A stretch of DNA of 49,797 bases from Rhizobium giardinii bv. giardinii H152 (GCF_000379605.1 NZ_KB902591.1:1-49797), one strand, 5' to 3'; positions 15,508 to 23,269 are shown, counted from the first letter of the stretch. Notes: generated by a model not told the origin, from the letters alone. Made by a program: numbers and translations.

Positions 15508-15999
15508 GAGTAAATTTTGATCGATTTTCCGCGCACATACCGGCGGTTAAGCGATGGGAAACCATTTATCCAACGGAAAAATCGAGGCTTTCTGGACGTC
15601 TCATCGGTGATGGACGGAAAGAGACGCAATGTCGGCACGAATGGCGGCAGGGTCGGACCGGCGCGGTCGTGTCCAGGATAGACTTTGTTTACCAGGATGA
15701 TTGCTGGTTTTGCCCCGACATCCCTGTAAAAAGAGGGAATTATTTTTTTCTGGCACGAAAAAAATGCGGCCGAATGATGAGATTCAAATAAACGAGACGC
15801 TTGCAAGGTTGGAAATGTGCCAAATCGGGACGCTCCGGCGTGTCTTCTGGCGCCGGGCGTGATTTTCTGCTTGAGTATGGCGGTGGGATTGGTTGGCGCT
15901 GCGGTCGCAAAGACTGCCCCTGCGGGTGTCGGAGCGCGCGCGATCTTGGGTGGTGGTTGAAGGCACCGCTGAGATGCGGCTCGCCATGTTCGACGGGGG
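15508..15999. other. long intergenic stretch without a supported gene
   Basis: About 490 bp between the AT-rich boxes and the PilZ gene. Short open frames exist on both strands but none shows a convincing start or family. At about 15731-15770 there are T- and A-runs (ATTATTTTTTTC, GAAAAAAATG). The only frame I would keep in mind is 15817-15960, listed separately. I see no RNA gene. Confidence 0.5.
15817..15960 (+). CDS. possible small membrane peptide, 47 residues
   Basis: This GTG-started frame has AAGG 9 bp upstream and encodes a short polar N-terminus, one hydrophobic segment (CLLAPGVIFCLSMAVGLVGA) and a small glycine/alanine tail ending GARAILGGG. It would be a single-span membrane peptide. 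Nothing beyond composition supports it, and chance open frames of this length are common. Confidence 0.2.
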   Translation: MPNRDAPACLLAPGVIFCLSMAVGLVGAAVAKTAPAGVGARAILGGG

Positions 16000-16608
16000 C
16001 TAGAGAAACTCTCTCAGCGCTTCACGCGACTGGATCCCGAGGAATTCGATTGCCATGCCTTCCTGGAAATGGCGCACGACGCGGCCCTTCATGCTGCCAA
16101 GCAGGACGGCCGTGCCAAGCGGCAGGCGGGTTTCGATGTCGACGGCGGCGCCGGACAGCGACAGGTCGATGATGCGGCAGACATATTTGCTGCCGTCGTC
16201 GAGCGTGACTTCGGTGCGGGTCTTGCGCGGCGCAAGGCGATCATGCCGCCGGTCTTCCGGCAGGCCAAGCTCGTGCTTGTTGGCAATCCAGGTCAATTGG
16301 GCGGCGAGCTTTTCGCGCTTTCGGTCGGTGGCATTGATCTGGATGACAAAGGCGTTTTCGGCAAGCCGCGAAACGGTGCCTTCAAGCCGGCCGACATGGT
16401 CGACATAGGCGATGATGCGCTCGCCGGTGCGCGGCCGCGCGTCGCAGGTGAAAAGAACGTCGCCTGGTGACATGTCGATCGCGGTGCATTCGAACTCGTC
16501 GTGGTTCGCAAGCATGAGCCGGCCGGTGAGGTTCACCGAAACGCGTTGAAACGCGCCTTCGTTGTGCTGCTTGGGCCCGGCAGTCTGCGCTTGCTGAAAC
16601 GAATACAT
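16000..16608 (-). CDS. PilZ-domain protein (probable c-di-GMP receptor)
   Basis: This 202-residue cytosolic protein has two PilZ-like halves. The first (about 20-100) has QRVSVNLTGRLMLANHDEFEC and DMSPGDVLF but lacks the full arginine motif. The second (about 118-202) has the complete c-di-GMP signature: the RHDRLAPR arginine cluster followed by DLSLSGAAVDIE (D/NxSxxG). The protein probably binds c-di-GMP through the second half and controls motility, polysaccharide or envelope functions; the partner is unknown. The start is uncertain: ATG 16608 or GTG 16614, with no clear Shine-Dalgarno. The neighbouring gene is a PAS_5 protein in the same direction. Confidence 0.9.
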   Translation of the reverse strand: MYSFQQAQTAGPKQHNEGAFQRVSVNLTGRLMLANHDEFECTAIDMSPGDVLFTCDARPRTGERIIAYVDHVGRLEGTVSRLAENAFVIQINATDRKREKLAAQLTWIANKHELGLPEDRRHDRLAPRKTRTEVTLDDGSKYVCRIIDLSLSGAAVDIETRLPLGTAVLLGSMKGRVVRHFQEGMAIEFLGIQSREALREFL

Positions 16609-16700
16609 GACCACACTTATGCGATGTCCATCCGGGTCATAGCTTTACACTCTTCCGGTTAACAGAAGGTTTTTCCTACCTACGGTTGCTTGGCGGTCGG

Positions 16701-17330
16701 CTAATCGCGCCGGCCGCCTTCGAAGACGCGCAGGTGAAGGACGCGCCGGATGGCGCCGGACAGGCTGGTGTCCGCAGCAGGGCGCGGATGAGAGGGCCGG
16801 GAGGTTGCAGGACGGTTCTGCAGCAGCACGCCGGCCGCGTCCATATCGAGCCGGCGCATTGCGCCAAGCTCGAGGAAGTTGACGGGGGTAGCCCCGAGCC
16901 AATGCGGCCGCGATAGCGGAACGAGCGCGCCGATGATGCGATCGACGCGGCCTTCGGGTGATTTCAGCGGCAGCAGGACAAGTTCGCTCGCCAGGGGATC
17001 GGCCGCGCCGGCGATGGCCGCTGCCGTCAGGACGACGGGTGCCTTTTGTGCCATCACGTCGCCGGCGATCCGCTCGATCCGGGTGGTCTGCTCGCCAAGC
17101 CACAGCGCGTCGAATCTTGAGCCACGCAGTTCGCGGGCAAACAAAGCGCAGATGCGCGTACCGGCCAATCGGAAACGGATTTCCCCCCTTGGTGTTTTTT
17201 CCAGGATGAAGAGGTCCGGCAGAATGTGCCGGACATGAGCAGGCTCGATCTGGCCGCGGGCCGGAACGTCGCGATGTCCGCGCAACTCGTCCCAGTAGGC
17301 GTAGATCTCGATTGTCGTTTTGCTGCGCAT
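16701..17330 (-). CDS. PAS_5-family (PF07310-like) PAS domain protein
   Basis: This 209-residue soluble protein is built around one PAS fold (about residues 10-150). Features matching the alphaproteobacterial PAS_5 family are IEIYAYWDELRGHRDVPARG, the HVRHILPDLFILEK turn and IRFRLAGTRICALFARELRG. There is no output domain, so it is either a stand-alone sensor or a partner for other regulators. The C-terminal 60 residues are basic and poorly ordered. ATG 17330 lies right after AAGGA, unusually close, so initiation may be leaderless-like or start at a TTG six codons upstream. It lies 92 bp upstream of the PilZ gene; the two may act in one signalling output. Confidence 0.82.
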   Translation of the reverse strand: MRSKTTIEIYAYWDELRGHRDVPARGQIEPAHVRHILPDLFILEKTPRGEIRFRLAGTRICALFARELRGSRFDALWLGEQTTRIERIAGDVMAQKAPVVLTAAAIAGAADPLASELVLLPLKSPEGRVDRIIGALVPLSRPHWLGATPVNFLELGAMRRLDMDAAGVLLQNRPATSRPSHPRPAADTSLSGAIRRVLHLRVFEGGRRD

Positions 17331-17439
17331 TTCCTTATTCCATTCTAAACGCTCTGTACCGCTTTGGCACAACTGGCGGCGGAAACTGGCCCCGCAGGAA
17401 TTACGTTGCGAATTCCGTGCCACGCGGGAATTAAGGTTA

Positions 17440-17585
17440 ATATTTGGTTTAGATTGAAAGCCGCGGGCGCCGGTGGCATTCAAGGCCATCACTTCACGAA
17501 GGGTTGCCTTCGGCACACCAATTCAGGGCTCGGGGTTTTTGGGGGCTCACCGGCCGTTCAGTTTTTCACTGGACGGCCTTTTTTT
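17440..17585 (+). ncRNA. candidate small RNA or leader ending in the 17552 terminator
   Basis: The PAS_5 gene runs leftwards and the rhomboid gene runs rightwards from 17725, yet a strong forward terminator lies between them. Something short must therefore be transcribed on the plus strand here. Upstream of the terminator is a 6-bp hairpin CGAAGG-GTTG-CCTTCG (17497-17512) and no convincing ORF. It may be a free small RNA or a terminated leader of the rhomboid gene. The 5' end is a guess; TTGCGA at 17406 with N17 and AATTAA is a poor promoter match. Confidence 0.3.
17552..17585 (+). terminator. strong Rho-independent terminator in a divergent intergenic region
   Basis: A 10-bp stem GGCCGTTCAG/CTGGACGGCC (one G-T pair) with a 7-nt loop is followed by seven T residues. 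No protein gene on the plus strand precedes it for more than 2.7 kb. Confidence 0.9.
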
Positions 17586-17724
17586 CGTCTGATGCTTTCT
17601 GGACAAGCAGGGATATCAAATCCAGGCGAAATCCGCGCGAAGATGCCGCGCTTTTGGCACGCGTGTGAATCGTATAGAGCGAGGAACCAGCGATGCGGCA
17701 GCGGATGGTACCGCGGAAGGAATT

Positions 17725-18468
17725 GTGAGCAGCATGACAGACCAACCGGACGGCGTGACGCCGCCGCAGGATGCCGAAATGGAAAGGCCGGTGCGCGTGC
17801 GCGAACCGGCATTCAATCTGCCTGCGGGCCTGGTCGGCATCCTGGCGGTCCTGGTCGCCATTCACGCGGTGCGCACCTATCTGCTGCCGCAGTGGATTGA
17901 TGACGAACTGATCTTCAACTTCGCTTTTCTCCCGGCTCGCTATGCGCATTCGCTGGCCGATCAGAGCCTCGCCTGGATCTGGAGCCCGATCACCTATTCG
18001 TTCCTGCACGGCTCCTGGGAACATCTGATTTTCAACGGCTTCTGGATGGTCGCCTTCGGGGCGCCCGTCATTCGCCGGATCGGTATGATACGCCTTGCGA
18101 TTTTCTGGTGCCTGTCGGCCGTGGCCGCTGTTGCCCTGCACATCGCATTCCACTGGGGCGACATGGCGGTTGTCGTCGGCGCCTCAGGCGTCGTTGCCGG
18201 GCTGATGGGGGCAGCGGCCCGCTTCGTCTTTTCTCCCAGTGGCCGCATCAGCCGGCAGTTTGCCCATCTGAACCGCCGCCTGACGATTGGCGAGGCGCTG
18301 GCGAACCGCTCCGTGGTGGTGTTTGCCGGTATATGGTTCCTGACGAATTTCCTGATCGGCCTTGGCGTCTTTGCTTTCGGCGGCGCCGCAAGCATTGCCT
18401 GGGAAGCGCATATCGGCGGTTTCCTGTTCGGTTTCTTTCTCTTTGGCCTTTTCGATCCGCGCAATTGA
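17725..18468 (+). CDS. rhomboid-family intramembrane serine protease
   Basis: This is a 247-residue polytopic membrane protein with six to seven helices. The catalytic serine lies in GASGVVAGLMGA (GxSG), and the partner histidine in WEAHIGGFLFGFFLF. The structural WSPITYSFLHGSWEHLIFN segment, typical of rhomboids (helix 2, HxxxxHxxFN variant), is also present. Rhomboids cut single-span membrane proteins within the bilayer; the substrate is unknown. The N-terminal 40 residues are polar and proline-rich and lie in the cytosol. GTG 17725 has GGAAGG with 4-bp spacing; ATG 17734 is an alternative. A terminator lies 140 bp upstream. Confidence 0.92.
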   Translation: MSSMTDQPDGVTPPQDAEMERPVRVREPAFNLPAGLVGILAVLVAIHAVRTYLLPQWIDDELIFNFAFLPARYAHSLADQSLAWIWSPITYSFLHGSWEHLIFNGFWMVAFGAPVIRRIGMIRLAIFWCLSAVAAVALHIAFHWGDMAVVVGASGVVAGLMGAAARFVFSPSGRISRQFAHLNRRLTIGEALANRSVVVFAGIWFLTNFLIGLGVFAFGGAASIAWEAHIGGFLFGFFLFGLFDPRN

Positions 18469-18704
18469 CCTTGGAAAGATTGACGATCTCGCCGACGGCG
18501 CTTGATTTTCCCCAAGCCGTAGCGCACCATTCCTGTCCGAGGGCAGCCGATCAAGGGAGAGCGATTGGCGGCCGGATGGGCAAATAGCGCGACAGGAATG
18601 ACATCTGTCTTGCGGATTGGTCCCCAACCGGAAAGGCGCGCCATGCGCGTTTGCGGTGTGCCACTATCCCGGTCAGACGAGGTCGCTGAAACGGGAGGTC
18701 GTGA

Positions 18705-19157
18705 ATGTCAGTCACTGCAATTCTCAATGAAAAGGGCCGTCAGGTTTACACGGTCGATCCGCACTCGCTGGTGCGCCAGGCAGTCCGGTTGCTCCATGAA
18801 CACCGCATCGGCGCCATCGTCGTCGTCAAGCCTGGCGACCGGATCGCCGGCATTTTGACCGAGCGCGACGTGGTCGCCGCGATGGACAAGTACGGTGCCG
18901 CATGTCTGGACAAGCCGGTTTCCTCGGTGATGTGGTCCAAGGTCCATCGGTGCACGGAAGAGATGAGCATCCACGACATCATGGAAATCATGAACAACAT
19001 GCGTGCGCGCCATCTTCCGGTCGAAAAGAACGGGCGCCTCGTCGGCATCGTTTCGATCGGCGACGCCGTGCGCCATCATGTCCGCGCAATCGAAAGCGAG
19101 GCCGAGCACATCAAGGCCTATATTGCCGGGCAGGACGGCAAGACCGTCCACTTATAG
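18705..19157 (+). CDS. CBS-domain-pair protein
   Basis: This 150-residue cytosolic protein consists almost entirely of one Bateman module. CBS1 (about 8-65) contains LHEHRIGAIVVV and IAGILTERDVVAAM. CBS2 (about 75-130) contains IMEIMNNMRARHLPV and LVGIVSIGDAVRHHV. Such stand-alone modules bind adenine nucleotides or SAM and regulate partner proteins. The protein is very similar in architecture to stress-related CBS proteins of other rhizobia, and the partner is unknown. The ATG is preceded by GGGAGGTCGTGA, a strong ribosome-binding site. It is monocistronic; two hairpins follow it. Confidence 0.93.
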   Translation: MSVTAILNEKGRQVYTVDPHSLVRQAVRLLHEHRIGAIVVVKPGDRIAGILTERDVVAAMDKYGAACLDKPVSSVMWSKVHRCTEEMSIHDIMEIMNNMRARHLPVEKNGRLVGIVSIGDAVRHHVRAIESEAEHIKAYIAGQDGKTVHL

Positions 19158-19178
19158 CGCGGCAATCCGGACGGCGCG

Positions 19179-19205
19179 GCGAAGCGTTGGGTCCCAACGC
19201 TTCGC
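19179..19205. terminator. 12-bp perfect hairpin after the CBS gene
   Basis: GCGAAGCGTTGG and its exact complement enclose GTC. It lies between the convergent CBS and patatin genes with no T-run. It may act as a bidirectional terminator or belong to a palindromic repeat family with the next hairpin. Confidence 0.55.
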
Positions 19206-19224
19206 CTGCGGCTTGGAATCGCCG

Positions 19225-19268
19225 CTACAGCGCCACGCGGCAAACATGCCGCGCAAATGACGCTGTAG
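19225..19268. repeat. nested inverted repeat between CBS and patatin genes
   Basis: Outer arms CTACAGCG/CGCTGTAG (19225-19232 and 19261-19268) enclose a second stem GCGGCA-AACA-TGCCGC. The two-level structure 20 bp after another perfect hairpin recalls the short palindromic intergenic elements of rhizobia (RIME-like). Membership cannot be checked from one copy. Confidence 0.4.
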
Positions 19269-19287
19269 TCCTTTGAAACTGCGGTAG

Positions 19288-20250
19288 CTAGCCGCGGACC
19301 ATGACGTCTTGAAGCCGCTTGAGCTCGTTGAGCCTGGCCTTCGTTTCATGATAGCCGCGATCGATGGCTTCGCCGGCGCGGTGAAATTCCGACAATCCGA
19401 TGTCATTCAGCTTGGGGTGCAGCGCCAGGTCCGGAGGATCGCCGGCAAGGCGTGCGCGCGAGATGCGGTCCTGAATGATATTGAAGGCCTGGACCATGAC
19501 GCTGGTCATGCCAAGGCGCGTCGTCGGGTGGGGCGCCGGCTGACTGTCGAGCGCCTGGTTGTCGGCGCGATGCTTGATCACGGCGGAGCGACCATAGAGA
19601 TCGTAATTGAGGTTAACGGCGACGACGAGTTGCTGCTCGTAGGCGCGGCAGACCGATACCGGCACCGGATTGACGAGCGCGCCATCCACCAGCGTGCGGT
19701 TGTTGCACTTGATCGGTTCGAAGATGCCGGGCAACGCATAGGAAGCGCGGATCGCGGTGATCATCGAACCCTCGCCGAGCCAGACTTCATGGCCGGTATT
19801 GACCTCGGTCGCGACTGCGACAAACGGCCGGTCGAGGCTTTCGATGGATATATCCTGCAGATGTTCCTGCATCCGCTTCGTCAGGCGCAAGCCCCCGAAC
19901 AGGCCTCCGCCGCCGATGGCGAAATCGAGCAGCCCGGCAATGCGGCGCATGGTCAGGGAGCGCGCAAAGGTCTCGAGTTCATCGAGTTTTCCGGCAAGAT
20001 AGCAGCCGCCGACCAGCGCGCCGATTGACGTGCCGGCGATCATGCCGACTTCGATGCCTTCTTCGTCCAGCGCCTTGAGGACGCCGATATGGGCCCAGCC
20101 GCGTGCGGCACCGCCGCCGAGGGCGAGAGCGATCTTGGATTTTGCCGGCTTGATTGATTCGGAAGGAGGTGAGGTCAGAGCGTGGGAAGGACCACCGGGC
20201 GCCGATGCGTCTGCCGTGATCCCGCTTCGATTAAATGTCCAGTTCAACAT
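19288..20250 (-). CDS. patatin-like phospholipase (RssA-type)
   Basis: This is a 320-residue Ser-Asp dyad hydrolase. The oxyanion loop LALGGGAARGWAHIGVL is followed by the nucleophile motif GTSIGALVG and later DGALVNPVPV (the catalytic aspartate, DGA). The central domain has the helix-rich FARSLTMRRIAGLLDF and GGGLFGGLRL typical of bacterial RssA-like members. It probably hydrolyses phospholipids or other acyl esters in the cytosol; the target is unknown. ATG 20250 has GGAGGTGCC directly upstream, which overrides an earlier in-frame start. There is no signal peptide: the first 45 residues are polar and not family-like. It is divergent from a possible small ORF. Confidence 0.93.
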   Translation of the reverse strand: MLNWTFNRSGITADASAPGGPSHALTSPPSESIKPAKSKIALALGGGAARGWAHIGVLKALDEEGIEVGMIAGTSIGALVGGCYLAGKLDELETFARSLTMRRIAGLLDFAIGGGGLFGGLRLTKRMQEHLQDISIESLDRPFVAVATEVNTGHEVWLGEGSMITAIRASYALPGIFEPIKCNNRTLVDGALVNPVPVSVCRAYEQQLVVAVNLNYDLYGRSAVIKHRADNQALDSQPAPHPTTRLGMTSVMVQAFNIIQDRISRARLAGDPPDLALHPKLNDIGLSEFHRAGEAIDRGYHETKARLNELKRLQDVMVRG

Positions 20251-20261
20251 CCGGCACCTCC

Positions 20262-20462
20262 ATGCCGCAGAACGCACTGTTACAAGCCGTCACGTCTCGC
20301 ATTGCTGCGTTGCAAGCGCATCCGGTAGACACAATCTACATCGGACCCTCTGTGGCCGGTGTTTCCGACGGAACGCGTCCGAATGTTGAGATTACGCTCC
20401 CAGTCTGGTTGCGAAATCGTGAATCACCCAAGAAACTGATCCAAAAAGCGTCAGATGCTTAA
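20262..20462 (+). CDS. possible small protein, 66 residues
   Basis: An open frame lies in the gap between the patatin and hisI genes. It encodes [19 protein letters not shown], then [29 protein letters not shown] and a lysine-rich end. The composition looks protein-like, and third codon positions are less GC-rich than in the neighbours. There is no good Shine-Dalgarno, and its last bases overlap the hisI stop region. An earlier ATG at 20235 would overlap the divergent patatin start. No family recognised. Confidence 0.3.
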   Translation: MPQNALLQAVTSRIAALQAHPVDTIYIGPSVAGVSDGTRPNVEITLPVWLRNRESPKKLIQKASDA

Positions 20463-20911
20463 TTTTTGCCGTAGACGCTGTCCGGAGGGAAATGAATTTC
20501 GGTATCAACAATGTTAAGCGTCGTGACGCCGTCCTTCGCGTCAATCCTACGATAGAAGCAGGAGCGGCGGCCGGTGTGGCAAGTCGCATCATGACCGGAA
20601 ACGAGAACCTTCAGCCACAATGCGTCCTGGTCGCAATCGGTACGCAATTCCACAACATTTTGTAGGTTACCGGAGGTTTCGCCCTTCTTCCAGAGGCTTT
20701 TGCGCGAACGGCTGTAATAGTGGGCGATGCCGGTCTCGATGGTCAGCGCCAGCGCCTCGGCGTTCATATGGGCGACCATCAGCAGGACGCCGTCCTTGGC
20801 ATCGGTAACGACGGCGGTGATCAGTCCGTTGCTGTCGAAACGGGGCGTGAAGGCTGAACCCGTTTCCAGTTCTGCCTTGTCGGCGGGCGGCGGGGCAAAT
20901 TCGAGCGTCAT
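20459..20911 (-). CDS. hisI: phosphoribosyl-AMP cyclohydrolase HisI
   Basis: This enzyme opens the adenine ring of phosphoribosyl-AMP, the third step of histidine synthesis, and is Zn/Mg dependent. It has 150 residues and is the stand-alone form without a HisE fusion. Family motifs are [40 protein letters not shown] and the metal-binding set [12 protein letters not shown] ... [16 protein letters not shown] with the three expected cysteines. The ATG at 20911 is reached after GGAGCTTTCCC. folE lies just upstream in the same direction with a 23-bp gap, so the two are probably co-transcribed. Confidence 0.96.
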   Translation of the reverse strand: MTLEFAPPPADKAELETGSAFTPRFDSNGLITAVVTDAKDGVLLMVAHMNAEALALTIETGIAHYYSRSRKSLWKKGETSGNLQNVVELRTDCDQDALWLKVLVSGHDATCHTGRRSCFYRRIDAKDGVTTLNIVDTEIHFPPDSVYGKN

Positions 20912-20934
20912 GGGAAAGCTCCGGGTGAAGGAGC

Positions 20935-21552
20935 TTACTTGAAGCCCCTGAGCAAGGTCATGAAGCGGGCCTGTTCGGCAGGCTCGGTCTTGAAGACACC
21001 GGTAAAGGTGGTGGTCAGCGTTGTCGAGCCCTGCTTTTGAACGCCGCGCATCGCCATGCACATATGTTCGGCCTCGATCATCACGGCAACGCCGCGGGGC
21101 TGCAGCGTTTCGTCGATCGCCCTGGCAATCTGTGCCGTCATGGTTTCCTGCGTCTGCAGGCGGCGGCCATAAATGTCGACGACACGGGCGATCTTGGACA
21201 GGCCAAGCACCTTTCCATCAGGCAGATAGGCGATGTGCGCCTTGCCGATGATCGGCACCATATGGTGTTCGCAATGCGAGTAGAACGGGATGTCCTTGAC
21301 GAGCACGATGTCGTCATAGCCGCCAACTTCCTCGAAGGTGCGTCCAAGCACGTCCTCGGCGGCGAGCTCGTAGCCTGAGAACAGTTCCTTGTAGGCCTTG
21401 GCAACGCGGGCGGGCGTATCGAGAAGCCCTTCGCGCTGCGGATCGTCACCGGCCCAGCGCAGCAGGACACGAACGGCCTCCTCAGCCTCCTTCTGGCTCG
21501 GTCTGCCATCGGTGGCAGGCAGGGCAGGAAAATTCTTGACTATGGCGTCCAT
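20935..21552 (-). CDS. folE: GTP cyclohydrolase I FolE
   Basis: This enzyme converts GTP to dihydroneopterin triphosphate, the first step of tetrahydrofolate synthesis. It has 205 residues and is the classical zinc-dependent type IA. Zinc and catalytic motifs are present: [20 protein letters not shown] and [17 protein letters not shown]. The substrate-binding [19 protein letters not shown] is intact. The ATG at 21552 has AAGGGG about 6 bp upstream. A 14-bp palindrome lies 15-28 bp upstream of the start. It heads a pair with hisI; folate and histidine synthesis are linked only through purine nucleotides, so co-transcription is probably positional. Confidence 0.97.
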   Translation of the reverse strand: MDAIVKNFPALPATDGRPSQKEAEEAVRVLLRWAGDDPQREGLLDTPARVAKAYKELFSGYELAAEDVLGRTFEEVGGYDDIVLVKDIPFYSHCEHHMVPIIGKAHIAYLPDGKVLGLSKIARVVDIYGRRLQTQETMTAQIARAIDETLQPRGVAVMIEAEHMCMAMRGVQKQGSTTLTTTFTGVFKTEPAEQARFMTLLRGFK

Positions 21553-21566
21553 AATGGCCCCTTGAT

Positions 21567-21580
21567 GTAACCTGGGTTAC
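21567..21580. promoter_or_regulatory. 14-bp palindrome just upstream of folE
   Basis: GTAACC-TG-GGTTAC is a perfect dyad 15-28 bp before the folE ATG, in the leader or promoter. It would suit a repressor site. No regulator can be named. Confidence 0.4.
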
Positions 21581-21892
21581 TTGACGTTTATCTTTTCGGA
21601 CAACTCGCCACTGGCCATTTACCTGACGCTTGCAGGCCTGGTTACCGTCGGCGGGCTCCGGGGCTTTCAGATTGACAGAGGTTAAGGGCTCTGGATCATC
21701 CGGCACGGTTTCCCAAACAACAGGCGACCGTTCGCTCTTGCGAACCTGTCGCCTCCACACGACATACCATATAATATGCCGAGATACATGTGAAAGGGGC
21801 GCAGGCGGAGACACTGTGTTTTTTTCCCGGATACGTTAGAAAATCATGCGCGGATTGCCTGAAAACGCGCAAAATCAACCGGATCACGTCGA
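21581..21892. other. divergent intergenic region, folE / NifU-like gene
   Basis: About 310 bp that should hold the promoters of folE (left) and of the NifU-like operon (right). Apart from the palindrome next to folE and an AT-rich patch at about 21765-21795 (ACCATATAATATGCC), I see no gene, RNA or hairpin here. Confidence 0.5.
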
Positions 21893-22342
21893 ATGATGGA
21901 TGAAATCTACAATAGCAGGATTCTCGAGTTCGCCGGCAATATCCCGCGAAGCGGCAGGCTCGAGCATCCCGATGCCGAGGCGAGCGCACATTCCAAGCTG
22001 TGCGGCTCAAGGGTCCGCATCGGCTTGAAAATGGAGGGTGATACCGTCAGCGATTTCGCCCACGAGGTGAAGGCATGTGCCCTGGGGCAGGCTTCCTCAT
22101 CGATCATGGCGCGTCACGTTGTCGGTGCCACAGCCGGTGAAATCCGTCAGGCGCGGGAGGACATGCTGGCCATGCTCAAGGCGGACGGCGAGGGGCCATC
22201 GGGGCGTTTCGAAGACATGCGGTTCCTGAAACCGGTGAAGGACTACAAGGCCCGCCATGCCTCCACCATGCTGACCTTCGATGCGGTGGTCGATGCCATC
22301 AGACAGATCGAGGCGGCCCGTCTCGTCAAGGCTGTGGTGTGA
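21893..22342 (+). CDS. NifU/IscU-like iron-sulfur scaffold protein lacking the third cysteine
   Basis: This 149-residue protein has the IscU/SufU fold. The first two cluster ligands are present: C37 (SKLCGSRV) and C62 (KACALGQASSS). The third, which in IscU lies in an HCS motif, is alanine here (A123 in RHASTMLTFDAV). Iron-sulfur assembly on it is therefore doubtful; it may transfer sulfur or metal, or serve another step. The ATG at 21893 has an immediately following second ATG. It is the first gene of an apparent operon with yidD (1-bp gap) and a DUF1697 gene. The scaffold-yidD pairing is common in alphaproteobacteria, though a functional link is not established. Confidence 0.85.
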   Translation: MMDEIYNSRILEFAGNIPRSGRLEHPDAEASAHSKLCGSRVRIGLKMEGDTVSDFAHEVKACALGQASSSIMARHVVGATAGEIRQAREDMLAMLKADGEGPSGRFEDMRFLKPVKDYKARHASTMLTFDAVVDAIRQIEAARLVKAVV

Positions 22343-22343
22343 A

Positions 22344-22733
22344 ATGTGCGGCGAGCCGGGATGCCAGGAGCACGACGTTCAGGCGGTTCATCGGGCCTAT
22401 TCCGGTCGCAACTATGCGGGGCCGTTTCGCAAGACGCCCGGGCGGCTCTTCGGCATGGCGTTCATCCGGCTCTATCAACTGACGCTCTCCGGCTTCATCG
22501 GCAATTCTTGCCGGCATATCCCCACCTGTTCGGAATACGGCTATGAGGCCATCGCCCGCCACGGTTTCTGGCCGGGCGGCTGGATGACCCTGTTTCGTGT
22601 CATGCGCTGCGGGCCGGGCGGCACGAGCGGGCTGGACCCCGTGCCGGTGAAACTTGACGCAACCAAACATTGGTGGACGCCGTGGCGTTACTGGCGCCCG
22701 GGCGCTGCGAAGAGCGGCACTGCCACAAAATGA
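22344..22733 (+). CDS. yidD: membrane protein insertion efficiency factor YidD
   Basis: This small peripheral inner-membrane protein assists YidC/Sec-dependent insertion. It has 129 residues, longer than the usual 75-90 because of an N-terminal extension of about 40 residues with CGEPGCQEH. The family core is unmistakable: FIRLYQLTLSGFIGNSCRHI, then PTCSEYGYEAIARHG and FRVMRCGPGGTSGLDPVP, with the conserved cysteines. The ATG at 22344 follows the scaffold stop codon by 1 bp, and its own stop overlaps the next start by 4 bp, so translation is coupled on both sides. In many bacteria yidD lies with rnpA and yidC; here it is unlinked from them. Confidence 0.93.
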   Translation: MCGEPGCQEHDVQAVHRAYSGRNYAGPFRKTPGRLFGMAFIRLYQLTLSGFIGNSCRHIPTCSEYGYEAIARHGFWPGGWMTLFRVMRCGPGGTSGLDPVPVKLDATKHWWTPWRYWRPGAAKSGTATK

Positions 22734-23269
22734 CGACCTACGTCGCCCTGCTGCACAGCATCGTTCTCGGTGGCGGACGCCGCGTCGTCATGTCGGACCT
22801 GCGGGCGACTGTCGAAAGCATCGGCTTCCGATCGCCGCGCACGCTGGTCGCCACCGGCAATCTGGTCTTCGAAGCCGACAATGAAGCTGTGGCCGACGTG
22901 GAAGCGGCGCTGGAAACGGCCTTCACTCGCGATTTCGGCAAACATGTCGATATCATCGGACGCTCGGCCGAAGACTGGATTGCGCTTGCCGCCGGCAACC
23001 CGTTTTCGGATGCCAGCGCGTCGGAGGCACCAAACATTATCGTGCGTGCGATGCGCACGCCATTGAGCAGGGATGTTCTGCCGGGCTTGCAACGGCACTC
23101 CACCAACGGCGAGAAAATCCGCATCGTCAATGGTGATCTCTGGATTCATTTCCCCGCCAAGCCAAGCACATCAAAGCTGGTTTCGGCGCTGACCACGAAG
23201 CGCCTTGGCATCGGCACGCTGCGCAACTGGAATACCGTGCGCGGCCTGCGGGATATGATCAGCGCCTGA
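22730..23269 (+). CDS. DUF1697-family protein
   Basis: This 179-residue protein belongs to the DUF1697 family: TTYVALLHSIVLGGGRRVVM at the N-terminus, LVATGNLVFEADNEAVADVE and RNWNTVRGLRDM at the end. Family members have an alpha/beta two-domain fold with no reported activity. The usual N-terminal LLRGINVGG reads LLHSIVLGG here. The ATG overlaps the yidD stop (ATGA), so it is translated from the same message. thrS begins 117 bp downstream in the same direction. Confidence 0.88.
   Translation: MTTYVALLHSIVLGGGRRVVMSDLRATVESIGFRSPRTLVATGNLVFEADNEAVADVEAALETAFTRDFGKHVDIIGRSAEDWIALAAGNPFSDASASEAPNIIVRAMRTPLSRDVLPGLQRHSTNGEKIRIVNGDLWIHFPAKPSTSKLVSALTTKRLGIGTLRNWNTVRGLRDMISA

Noticed and set aside
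15489..15791. 100-codon frame in the AT-rich intergenic region
   Set aside because: No ribosome-binding site or recognisable domain; composition fits random translation of AT-rich DNA.
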